From: Triglochin maritima
Lineage: Eukaryota > Streptophyta > Magnoliopsida > Alismatales > Juncaginaceae
Assembly (NCBI GenBank): GCA_963682175.1
Contig: OY821787.1
Location: 14,176,501-14,240,500, forward strand
Length of the DNA stretch: 64,000 nucleotides
Direction of reading: 5' to 3'
Made by a program: the position numbers and the translations under genes. Shown here one piece after another: positions 42,375 to 53,380 of this stretch. The stretch's first letter is position 1. Every line of letters begins with the position of its first letter. The notes beneath the pieces are model-generated. The model made no database searches. It saw only the letters and a list, made by a program, of their open reading frames with translations, and was not told the origin of the DNA.

Positions 42375-43803
42375 ATATGATGTAAATACTGCAAATAAAA
42401 TCTTGCCCGTAAATGCAGTAATCCAAGATCCCATCAATTGTAATATAGACTAGCTAAGGGCTATCAAATACATTACAACATCAAGGTAAGAAAACATTTT
42501 CTAATCACAACCTTTTTGAATTTTAGCAACATTTAGCATCTTCAAACTTTTGTGACTCTTGTCGTTTTAATTATGAGGGAATGCGACCTATCCTCGTAAG
42601 AAAAACTTTTTCCCAAAACCGAGCGAGGGCTCTAGGTAATGTTAAGAAAACTTATTTTCATTTGATACGAGATACGTTTATCTATTGTATTCACAACTAA
42701 ACATACTTGGGGTTCACTAGGGTGAAACACACCTCATATATTTAATTGTGGCACAACAACAGACAACCTTTATATCTCCCACTATTCCCAAAGATAGAGG
42801 GAGCTATCTTCCGCTAAGGGCGAACAGAGTATCCCTCGATCAATGGCTGCTAGTGGATGAAATAAGAAGGAAAAATTAATCTTAATTTTTGTTGGACAAT
42901 TTCATTTATCAACATGTGATTTGAATTTTAGTTTATCATGCATATTAAAATTTATACACATCCTAACATTCACCATTCATCACATGCATAGCAGAAATTA
43001 TAAAAACAGAAATTAAACATTCACACAATCCATATCGCGTGAGTTTATATGTTCCCTTTGATCCTTGATCTTCGATCCCTGATCCTCGATCCTCGATCAA
43101 TGCGCTACAGCGGCGACTTTCTCTTGCACCGGAGATGTAGATTTTACAGAAAATAAACATGCTCCTCACATTCGATAAAACCGACTAGTGCAAGTCGTAT
43201 GTAAAAACCTCTCATATGCAAATGCAACTATCTAAAAGACGGAAATAGAGAGAATTTTGGCTTTTACATACACAAGCCCCTGTACTATAATAATAACATA
43301 CATTCATAGCTTCTGATTTGGAACATATAAACCCACAATTCCTGCATATAAAATTCGAGCATCCATGCACGCAATATCGCTATAAACAATGCAATCTAGT
43401 TTATCAAGCATCTAGAATCTCAAACAATTCTTTGAAAAACGTTTCGAAATCCATTAAAAACATTTTTCATGCATCCATAGTTCAAAAAATTAATTATGAA
43501 CCGCTGTCCATCCAATTTCCAATGGAAAGATGAATCGCAGTTTTTCGGTTTTGTTGATTCTCTTACAAAATAATCGTTTATACTTAAAACGAAATTATTG
43601 CAAGTTAGACTTATGTCCAAATCATAATTCTAATAATTACATGCCATGTTTTAAATATTCAAAACATTTAAAACGAATTATTACAAGAATTATTTCAGCA
43701 AAACATTTAAAGACCGAAAAACCGGTAAAACGAATTGTTTAAATCCTAGATGGTAAACTAAATTTGTTTACAACCACAAATTATAAGAAAATTGAACCCT
43801 ATA

Positions 43804-43814
43804 CTCTGATACCA
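43804..43814 (-). promoter_or_regulatory. Primer-binding site of element F (initiator tRNA-Met)
   Basis: The minus strand reads tggtatcagag, one base from the 5' LTR end. TGGTATCAGAGC is the standard copia site pairing with the 3' end of initiator tRNA-Met. Confidence 0.88.
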
Positions 43815-43815
43815 C

Positions 43816-45886
43816 TGCAGGATTTCATGTTTAATTATACCTATATATTTTTCGAATTTTTATGTATAATAAGGATCAATTTTCAATTTTCTAGAATTTA
43901 TTGCATGCATCGGTTTGTTTTAACAAACTAGTTTCAAAAACTCTATTAAAACAAACATGAAGGAGCTCCGAAATTCATACCTAGAAGTTCTCTAAAACTT
44001 CTCGAAGATTCGGAGACGGTTGGGATGCTCCTCGCTGCGCCGGATGCCTCCGAGTATTCACCAAACTCTAAACAAGATCGGAGAGAGGGAAGCTAGTCTC
44101 TCAATCTCCGATTGGGTTTAGAATCTAATTACTAACCCCTCTTTAGTTCCCTTTAGAAGATGACCTCTGAAGAACTAAAACTAAACTTAAGAATTAAGGA
44201 ATTTTCGTGGAGAATTATGGAGAGAGATTTTGCATAAGAAAAATAATGAATTAATTAAGGAGGTAATGAGATAACCTTGTATTTATAGGTTCTCTCCAAA
44301 CTACCTATTCATGTGCAACCTCTTGCCCATGATTCCATGCAAAATTCCATCTAACCATCCATTATTTATTAATAAATAATCTTAGCCACGAATTAAATCA
44401 ATTATGGACCAATTCCATGCATGATCTAATTAATTCTTAAATTAATTCTGCATAAAACCGTCTAACCGGTCGACCGTCTGCGAGGTCCGGTCGACCGTTT
44501 AGACCTGGTTTCGGTCGACCGTTTAGACACTCGGTCGACCGTTCGCAACATTAAAATATTTCATCACAATGTTCGGTCGACCGACCGATAAATTCGGTCG
44601 ACCGAAAACGAACAGACGAAATCCCTGTTACGATGTACACACATCCGGTCGACCTTGCAATATTGCGGTCGACCGTCCCACATCCGGTCGACCGTTTACT
44701 GTTTAGCGGTCGACCGTTTGTGCACTGTGCTGCAGACTTGTCAAATTTCGGTTTAACCCCTACAAAATTTGACATTTCGGGATTAGTAATAAATTCACAA
44801 CTTATGTAACATATTAACCTATGTAATGATCAATCATTACACCCCATAATATTTTCATCACATATGAATTTAATTTAGATTCTAATTATGTTATAAATCA
44901 CAACATAATTTTGATTTTGCTTGTTCACCCCATGTGTCATATTTTCTACATGAAACCCGACACATCCTATGAACTCAAAATCCCCATTTCTTGTTCCCAG
45001 TTTTGTGGTGTGACCTATGGGAGGATCTAAACTAAGTTGGCAGTGATATTAAGAGCTTAATATAACAAGCTATAAGCGGTATCTAGCTACACATTATAGC
45101 TCCCAATTAGTTAGATGTCTTAATTCCACTCGAACCAAAACCCGATCCATTTAGTGATGGAGTGCACCACTTGTGTCCGTCCCTTGCCTCATGATATTAA
45201 GAATACACACAAAGTAGTATTGTGTCATCTTTGTATTAGTATTCATTTCTTGATCTCTTTAAGCTAGTTATAAATATGTGACTTAACTCAAATCACATTG
45301 TGCACATTATAACTTTGCTTTATCAAGGGGCCCACTAATATCATCACTCAATTAAGAGGGGCAATGATAGTATTTTGACTAACTATCTTCTCCAACAAAA
45401 GTTGTACTTAACCAACCAATGCATTTACACTACACTGATCGATAGTTCAAGACACTGATCTAATTAAGTATTCCTTAAGTGATTAGATATAAGTCTCATA
45501 TCAAAGGACCAAAGACACAGTAAAATATTAATGACACAGAAACACATTTCTATAATATTTTACTTATTAGGTCTATTCAGTATACAAAAGTAATATTTTC
45601 CTCTTTTGCATACCCGTGTCGTCACTCACTTGTAGAGCTACAATGATCTATGACCAACACGACAATCTTAACTCGGTAATTAATGTCCCATGTTAATTAC
45701 CATGATTGCGAATATCTTTTGTTTTATGCAAACCAATATCTTTCAGAGCTCTACGGTTAAGGACCAAGAGCCTCTTCCTTAACACTTCTAAAAGACGAAT
45801 ACCATAAACAAGGAACAAAATGATTTCTCATTCAATTCATAATAATTGACATTTAAAAGTAAAACTTTTAGAACACATTCCCTTCA
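43816..45886 (-). repeat. 5' LTR of element F
   Basis: 2071 bp, TG...CA, almost identical to the 3' copy. TATA box on the minus strand is at about 44279-44288. The palindrome array is at 44464-44716. Confidence 0.9.
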
Positions 45887-46213
45887 GATGGTGGTGAAGA
45901 TGTTTCACCAGGGCTGGCACAAGAAGGTGCCTTTTCTTGTGATCATATGGCTTTTGAGCCACATCCTTTCGATCATGTGGCTCTTGAGCAACAAGATACC
46001 ATTTTTGTGGCCTTTGGGTCACATGCTCTTCACTCTGTATCTGTTGAGGACTCCATATGGGTTAAGAATCAACCACCTGATACCCTACATTTCAAACAAC
46101 CAGACAATGGTTCACATCTCATTCATGCCTCCTATCTTGCTCATTCTCAAGAGGTATCAAACAAAGACAATTCTTATAAGGGTGTCAAGTGGTCATGCAA
46201 TTCTGTTTCTTGA
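45887..46213 (+). pseudogene. Element E gag-pro, C-terminal tail after F
   Basis: Continues the protease frame once F and one copy of gatgg are discounted. It reads GGEDVSPGLAQEGAFSCDHM, EPHPFDHVALEQQDTIF and 'IWVKNQPPDTLHF', and ends KGVKWSCNSVS-stop at 46213. The frame has no stop, unlike gag, and corresponds residue by residue to the tail of element A (13050-12640). I do not recognise this domain. It has two copies of the ten-residue repeat that A has expanded. It is neither RT nor an env-like protein by appearance. Confidence 0.7.
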
Positions 46214-48066
46214 CTTTGCCATCTCGATAATAAGTCCAGGGTGTCACTTTGTGTGGATGAAATGATCTCAGTGCACCCAAATGTTAGTTGGAGTGTAGAT
46301 ATCGATGACCCTCAGCTTTGTCATGGAATGGAAACATTTTTGCTTCCATTTCCTTTCACAGACCCCGGTTTTGAGAGGCATGAACCACCATTCTTGGTTC
46401 ATAAACCTGTCAACAATCCTCCTATTTCTTTTGTTGCGAGACCATGCAAGTGATATCTGCCTCGAGAGATGGTGGGTTCCCATTTGATGTCCCTTGACAT
46501 ATGAAGATGGGAGCCCATTTTTGTACGTAGTTGTATTTGAAAAAGAAAAAGGAAAAAAAAGAAGACTCCAAGAGTGAGCACAACTTGTTGTGGGCTCCAA
46601 CCCTGTGTATTTCATCCTCATTTGTTTCGCGTATTTGTCTCCCTTTTTTATATTTCACAGGTTTTGAAGGGAATTCGGGTATGTGTCTATGAACATAACC
46701 ATGAACTCCCTTTGCGTTTCACGTGGGTGGGATCTTTTTCTTTTTCATGCATGTATTCATGTAGTATTATGCTCACATTCATTAAGGACAATGCATGAAA
46801 TAAGTGTGGGAGGGTGTTTTACATGTGTACATAGTCGAGTCTTTTCTCCTTTTCTTTTGTTTTCTTTTGTGCGCATTGTTAGGGTCTTGTTAGTGTGCTG
46901 CATTTAATATCGATATATCTATTTGACATGATCCTTGGGTGACTTGTCTTTTTTGCTTGCCTTGAGCTTTAATATTTTCACATTTCTTTAAAATCTTCAT
47001 GTGTTTGCGAAAGAAAATGTTTTGTGGATTTTGCGTGTGTTTAGCGTGTGCAAAACTGTTGAGAGGCAAAAAAAAGGAAGCTCCCAAAATTGTCTTGAAC
47101 ATGATGCATTAAGATATTTAGTACACCAGCTTTAGGTTTTATCTAGTCGTAAGGATGCACCCCAATTTTCCCTCGAGGGTAAAGTAATCATAGGGTTTCA
47201 GTACTCAAACAAATAAAGAGGTTCACCCTGAACCTAGTGAGTCAAATAATTTGTGTCTGTTAGTATAAGGAAGTTTGTTGTAGTTAGGGACCTTTAAACT
47301 CCTTTCGTGAAACCGTAAATGTAGGGGTTCTAGTTCATGTGTAGATAAGAAATAAGTGAGTAGGTGTTCTCTCTTCTCGTACGACTCCTATCACTCGGGA
47401 AATTAGCTCTGATGGCACTTAGCGCCTGGTGCTTTCGAGTCATCTGACTTGGGATGCACCGACCGAACTCTCATTACACTGGTGGTAGGGATCGCCCTAT
47501 GTGGAAATGTGGGGAAAGGTGTACGTGATGGTGTAAGTCCTCATAGGTAATGATGCACAAAACCTGACCCTGGGAGAACACACACCAACTAGTAAAAAAA
47601 AGAAAAAAAGAGAAGAACAAAAGAAAAGAAATGGCAATGAAAATAAGAACCTTAATGGACTTTACATTTTATATCACTTGAGGATGTTAAGGTTGCCCAT
47701 GTCTTTCACTTAAGTCTTTAATTAACTTGCACAAATAGTTCATTAGGCTAGGTGTGTGGACTAAATACCTATATAGAGTCGGCCCGTAGTATTACCATAT
47801 CCAATGATTGACAAAAATGAGTCCATCGAGTTGTGTTGCTAGGTTGAATAATGCATCTTTGTTCATATTTTGTGGGTATATCCGTTGAAAACCCTCAGCA
47901 GACAACACTCCTCCTCCTTGGTGACAAGGAGGTTTAATGACTTTTTGCATGTGCTAAGTGCATTCATGATTCCTACAAAAGTGAGTTAGGATTTCCCTAT
48001 TTTTCTTATGTTTTTCATTTCTTTCTTTTTTCTCTTTCTTTGTTTTGCTCGTGACTAGAAAAACAT
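46214..48066 (+). other. 3' non-coding region of element E
   Basis: No credible gene. It contains ggacaatgcatgaaa and a second polypurine-like tract aagtgtgggagggtg (46802-46816), a purine tract (47596-47629), and the conserved block (47868-48000) near the true polypurine tract. The order matches A's 3' region. Confidence 0.6.
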
Positions 48067-48085
48067 AGGTGTTGGGGTATTTTAT
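48067..48085 (+). promoter_or_regulatory. Polypurine tract of element E
   Basis: aggtgttggggtattttat lies directly before the 3' LTR. It is a variant of the A and B tract, with one G replaced by T within the run. Confidence 0.75.
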
Positions 48086-51002
48086 TCACATAATATCATG
48101 CATATATTCGTGTATTACATCCTCTATTTTGAACCTAAGCAATACTATGTAACGAGTTTTATGTTGAAGTTTCAGGAACAAACATGATTGAGAGAAGAGA
48201 CACAACAAGACCTGAACGTTAGAAAAATGACTGAATTATGAGACTTATGGACTGACATGCAAGATGGTGTAGGATCGTGAGGGCCTCTAATTCTAATCAC
48301 TTTTAAGATAATTACCTACTTTAATCAATAGAGAATATGCAGCGGAATAAAGGAATGGAAAATGCAAACCACAATGGAGACGAAAGATTTTAAAGAGGTT
48401 CGGCACCCCACCCGGGTCCTAGTCCTGTCTTGCAAGCTCCACTCGGATCACCGAGATCCGCTCACGACTTCACTAACCACTCCCCGTTCTGGGCCGGGAG
48501 AGAACGCTTTTACAATCTTCAAACTCGCGAACAACCCTCGCCGAGCTTGGCTCCTCCTCTCACAATCCGACAGGGACACTTCGGGCTCTCACCGAAGTCT
48601 ATACTCTTGTCTTGGGCTTTCACCAAGACCCTTCCTTCTTGAACATACAATGAGTGGAACAACACTCTCTAATCTTGAGCACACTTGAGTGACAATAGGA
48701 TTTAAGACTAAAGTGTGGAAGGTTTGAGGCTTGGATTGTTTGGAGCTTTCTCTCTAATGTGGGGGAAAATAGTAGTGGGAGAGTTGTGTTAAAATGTGTT
48801 TTACAACTCTATTTATAAGCTCCTAAAGGGTTATAGCTGTTAGGGATGAATTGGGTAAAGATTGTGTAAGATACACAAAACAGAAACTGACAGGACCCAA
48901 TTCTGAGTAAGTTCGGTCGACTGTGTGGCAAGTTTGAACACAGTTCGGTCGACCGGTAAAAGAACGTCGACCGCCAAAGGTTATTATCTTGGTACACTTA
49001 AGTTATCGGTCGAACACCGAGATAAGTTCGGTCGACCAAAAACCAACAGGCTCTTCTGGGTTGACAAACAAGATTGAATTTGGTCAACCAAAACAAGGTC
49101 CAAGGTTGACCGAAAACCAACAGGAAGTTTTGGTTTGTCGAGTCTACTAAAGTTTGGTCGACCGAACAAGGTCCTCGGTCGACTGATACACTTAATGCAT
49201 TTAGGGTATACGAAGATAATACGAATACGACCGTTGGTTATAATACGACAAAACAAACGGTCGAAAATTTGTTGTTACTCGGTCGACCAAAAAGGTCTGG
49301 ACGGTCGACCGAACTTGGGTATTAAAACACTAACAGGATATATGATCACTCGGTCGACCGAACAGTCTATTTTGGTCGACCGAAAGTGGGCAGACAGTTC
49401 AAGTTAAGGTTTGGTATTTTCCGGTCTAAGTTTGGGTGATCTATTGAAGTCCAAATTATGTGAAATTTTGTGTGTGACTTCTATAGGAAACCTAGTGTGT
49501 GTTTGAGTAGTTTTAGCTTAAAAACGGTCAATTACATAAAGTTCCTAAGACTCAAAGAAATACAAATTACATGTCTTCAAATGAGCTTGATTACATGTCT
49601 TGACTTGATTTCATTTCTTCCTTAAGTCTTTATCACCTGTAGAGGTTAGCACAAAGCAATATATATGCAATGCAACATGTGTGCTACTCTACATGATCAC
49701 AATTAAGATTAGGTTGATTAAATCATCAATACATAGATTAAGGATAAAAAGCCAACAGAGGGAAAGACCCGGATGTAAACCAAAAGGACCTCTAAGCAAA
49801 TCGAGAAACTCCACACCTTCATGAGGAGTATTTTGGCAATTCGATTCAAGCCTAAACTCCAACAACCAACTCGGGTGCACTACACATGAAGAAATCAACC
49901 CAACAAAGTGCCTTCAAAACCAAAACACGATCCGAGCAGTATCGATCGCCAATTGGCGGTTCCAGACCGCTGATTAGTGGTCGGATCTTCTCCATATCCG
50001 ATAATGTTTAGTCGGGTGTTGTATTAGTGTGTTTTATGTCCATTTATAGTATTCCATTAGTCCCACATCAGGGGATTGTCCCCGATTACCTTTTTCCTTG
50101 ACTATAAATAGAACTCTTTCTCCTCCCTTGTAATACACTCCTTGCTTGGTGGTCACTCTCTCTACTTGGAGTAAAAGTTTTGGAGCAAAACTCTAGTGGA
50201 CAGATGCTACATGTAATGTGAGTGAGTAATAAAAGAAAGTTTTGTAGTTTTATATTGTCTCTTTCAATTCTTGTATGACTAGTTTAATTTCATTTTATCT
50301 CATTTTCTTAATGAGTAGTGAGTTGTTCCATCTCCCTTTGGGAGTGGAGGTGATGTAAAATATGTGATAGTGACGAATTCTTTTATTTTTTTCATTTCAT
50401 ATGCTTAATGTAGATCTATACTTGTAGCATGCTTAAACTCGTATTAGATGGGATAATGTCCACACTAGGTATTTATCTCATGCTAGCTTTAGAGTTTATC
50501 TTGTTGCTTGTAATGGTTTGATGAGAATGACTTGTTATGTATGGATCCATCTGTGGTGCACATTCACACTAGGTACTTATTGCATGTAGGATTGATTGAT
50601 GCTCTAATGACCACACTAGGTACTTATTGCATGCTTGATAATCTAAAATAAACCTCAACTTTATGTTAGATATGCATGTTCAAGGTTTGTCATGTAGTGT
50701 TGTGTATCCTACACCTAGATTCTACACTAGCTTCTACTTGTATGCCACACAAACTACATTTGTTCCTAATTGAAATGAAGAGTCACTCTCACACACATAC
50801 ATACACACCTCCACTCCATGAGGGTTTAGTTTACTTGGTAGTTCATTCATAGTTTAGTTTAGTGTAACCACACTTCTTCTCCCATCTTTTCCCACTTGCC
50901 TTTGAAAGAACTAGAGTCGACACACCTCCCAGTGGATCGACCCGTTCTTGCCCCATCTTCACTGATGGCCGTTTACTTGCGGTTAAACTTAAATCACAAT
51001 CA
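48086..51002 (+). repeat. 3' LTR of element E (contains D5)
   Basis: 2917 bp, ending ..aatcacaatca next to ccaat. Palindromes lie at about 49943-49982. TATA 'actataaatag' is at 50100-50110. Confidence 0.85.
48268..49757 (-). mobile_element. Solo LTR D5 inside E's 3' LTR
   Basis: 1490 bp, nearly identical to D4 and in exactly the same site and orientation within the LTR. Since both ends of an LTR element are copied from one template, this is expected if D entered the parent's LTR before E moved. Confidence 0.85.
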
Positions 51003-52345
51003 CCAATGCCACACATTAGGCATTTCTGGTTCAAATGAATCCCTTTTTTATCAAAATGGCTCTTGTTAGTAGCAACCATTCGTTTAGTAAGCAAGTGAAC
51101 ACCTTCAATTTTGGAGGACACAAAAAGAGTCCCACCTTATTCTTTAATGGATAGAGAATTCCACCATCAATGAGAAAGGTGTAAAAAGTTTAAGTTGTGA
51201 AGTGACCTTTCATGTTTAGTTTCTAGGTCCTAATGTCTATTCCTTCAAAGGGGTAGAAAATGTATGTAACATTAGTATAGCAAGAGGAAAGATTCATGTT
51301 TTTCCAACTGTTGACCTTTGTCCTCATTTTGTCTATAATGAGCTGCCAGGAAGTTGTTTTTCCAAGTGGGAGTACAAGGTATCAAATGGCAGTTTACCAA
51401 GTTGACATGCAAGTATTTGCTTGAAGAAATCGAGTTGTTGTTGGTTGGTGTTGCATCCACTTGGACAAGATTTGTTGTAGTTTATTTTCAGTCCGAAAAG
51501 TGACTTAAAAATAACTAGGTTTCTTTTAATGTTAATAATGGTACTGGGGTTAACTTATAAGAAAAGGATCGTGTCATCGATGAATTCAAGTTTTAAAATT
51601 TGTAGGCCCTCATTTCCCATGTTTATGCCCTGGATAAGGTTGTTTTGTAATCCCAGGCCTGAGCCTGTGACCAAGGCAGTTGTAGACAATAAGGAACAAC
51701 ATGGAGGAAAGTGGATCTCCTTGTCCGTTCGTAGACTCAAAGTATCATTGAGAGCACTGTTTATGTATTACTAAGGCCGATGAAGTTGATATGCATAATC
51801 GACACTAGTTTGGAGGACAACCGATTCCCCTGACGTTAGCTTAGAGGAAGTCCCAGTTAATTTTATCAGATGCTTTTTCAAAGTCGACTTTAAGGATCAA
51901 ACCTTTTTGTCTATTTTCATGAAGTTTATGGACCACCTCGTGGGCTACATATATTGTATCAGTGATTTTCCCCTCCATTGAGGAAAGCGTTTTGCGTTTG
52001 AAGAATTATGGTGTTGAAAGTCATAAATAGTTATGTGGCTAGAGCTTTGGAGACTATCTTGTAATAGTCGTTGATAAGCGAGATGGGTCGAAGGTCTTTG
52101 ACCGTTTCGATACCTGGTTTCTTAGGAATGAGAGTTATGAAGCATTGGTTAAAGCTTTTGAAATCCCTTTTGTTTTGGTATCCACCATGTAATTTTTTAA
52201 ATAGAGTTCGGATTGGGTCCATAAGTTGAATCCAAAATTCATGGAAGAAGTTGACGTTAAATATGTTTGGTCCCGAGGCTTTGTGTATTGCTCATACAAA
52301 GATTACGGTTTTGAATTCGTTATCAGTGAAGCGATAAATCAAAGT
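51003..52345 (-). pseudogene. L1-like LINE, reverse transcriptase part
   Basis: Minus-strand fragments of LINE ORF2. 52300-52031 holds 'FFHEFWIQLMDPIRTLFKKL' and FNQCFITLIPKKPGIETVKD, LRPISLINDYYKIVSKALAT, the finger region of non-LTR RT. 51740-51555 ends LKLEFIDDTILFL, the catalytic F-x-DD motif. 51460-51272 and 51121-51003 hold the thumb-like and TKRMVATNKSHF...NQKCLMCG parts. The reading continues at 28828 across the inserted elements. Many stops; an old dead copy. The 5' end (endonuclease) is absent. Confidence 0.78.
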
Positions 52346-52379
52346 TGAAGGATGCAATATTTTCTTGATAATAACAATG

Positions 52380-52890
52380 TCCCATAAAATGGTGACTCTA
52401 AAGTCTTTCCATCCGTTGAATTATCATTGGGACTTTAACAGGTTGACAAATTCATTGGAAAGTATTACCTTTGTGGCGTCATGCTTCTGCGTGAAGAGCG
52501 ACTTAAGTGTGTCCCATACCGCCTTGGGTGTAGTAGTCTCACATACATGTTCAAGCAAATCATTCTCAATGATCGTCCTGAGCACATATATGACCTTCAC
52601 CGTCTTAATCTTCCACTACCTATTTGCATCAACATTCTCTACAAGAGGTGGTGCGGTTTCATTCCCAGCAATAACCTCTCATAGTTTTAGCCCTTGCAAA
52701 TATGATTCTATGTAATACTCCAATATTGTAGTTTCTCCACTGAGTCTATCGATCCCTCTGGTTGGGTTTGACAAATTCTTCATCTCGTCTTCTTCTCAAA
52801 CTAATTGAATTGACGCTTGAAATTTTGGCATGATCTTTGATTCCTTCGGTAGCACTTCGTTTGTGTGGATTCCGACGAACGACACCACGA
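52380..52890 (-). pseudogene. Copia fragment G: gag N-terminal half
   Basis: The minus strand from about 52830 reads MPKFQASIQLV and later 'VIYVLRTIIENDLLEHV', TPKAVWDTLKSLFTQKHDAT and LSNEFVNLLKSQ, typical of copia gag. Two stops interrupt it. It ends abruptly at about 52380 next to the LINE, so pol is missing. A different family from F. Confidence 0.7.
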
Positions 52891-52892
52891 AC

Positions 52893-53380
52893 ACGGCTCT
52901 AGTACCACTTGTTGAGGAGAGAAATAGTAGAAATTAAGGAAGGGAATATAATACTTGTATTGATTAACTAATGTGATAACAATACAACATACACTTACAC
53001 TTTTTCTCCCTACAAGACTCATGTACACTCTCTACTACAAAGGCTCACACACACTTTCACTACTACAAAGTTACACACACAAAACTCACTCTTTCTGTTG
53101 GGGAGAACTCACTCACTTAGATGATTAGGAATGAAAGATGATACCTCTATTTATAGGTGTGAATGAAAGTTTGTGTAAGAGTTGAATTTTCTAAACTTTG
53201 AAAGTTTTAGGAAGCTTACAAGTGTTGGATAAGGAATATATATCTAGAGTATGAATTCTATAGAATTAAGCGTAATGAGTTTGAATATTAATTAGGTTAA
53301 GAAATATAACTTCTTGGACTTGGATTGGTGTTGAATGTTTAACATTACAAACAATATACGAACATTTTACTCTCTGGTTC
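52893..53380 (-). repeat. Copia fragment G: primer site and probable 5' LTR
   Basis: The minus strand has tggtactagagcc (52897-52909), a one-base variant of the initiator tRNA-Met primer site, right after an LTR-like end starting TGTTGAGGAG on the plus strand (52911). A TATA box 'cctataaatag' on the minus strand lies at 53148-53158. The far edge is unclear; about 53350 is a guess. Confidence 0.55.

Larger units (their letters stand above)
36434..45886 (-). mobile_element. Element F: complete copia LTR retrotransposon, TSD gatgg
   Basis: 9453 bp with near-identical 2.07-kb LTRs (36434-38503 and 43816-45886) and a perfect target-site duplication gatgg (36429-36433 and 45887-45891). Coding is on the minus strand: a Ty1/copia gag with zinc knuckle, then degenerate protease, integrase, RT and a shortened RNase H. 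The primer site is of initiator-tRNA-Met type and the polypurine tract is aagtgggagat. It lies in the gag-pro frame of E. LTR identity shows it is young although pol is broken, so this copy was probably mobilised in trans. Confidence 0.9.
29808..51002 (+). mobile_element. Element E: non-autonomous gag-pro LTR retrotransposon, carrying copia element F
   Basis: Plus-strand relative of element A. LTRs are at 29808-32726 and 48086-51002, about 2.9 kb because each contains a D solo LTR in U3. Primer site, leader, gag, knuckle region, retropepsin and tail follow in the same order as A; the frame is cut by the 9.45-kb copia element F at 36433/45887 (TSD gatgg). There is no reverse transcriptase or integrase. 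The outer boundary of the insertion in the LINE is ccaat: 28824-28828 (before LTR X) and 51003-51007 (after E's 3' LTR). LTR starts read TC instead of TG. Confidence 0.82.

Noticed and set aside
45846..46265. 139-residue plus-strand frame
   Set aside because: It starts in the F LTR and is out of frame with the E tail, which continues the protease.
53041..53080. CACTACTACAAAG words read as a possible CACTA terminus
   Set aside because: They sit inside the copia G LTR leader and have no subterminal repeats.
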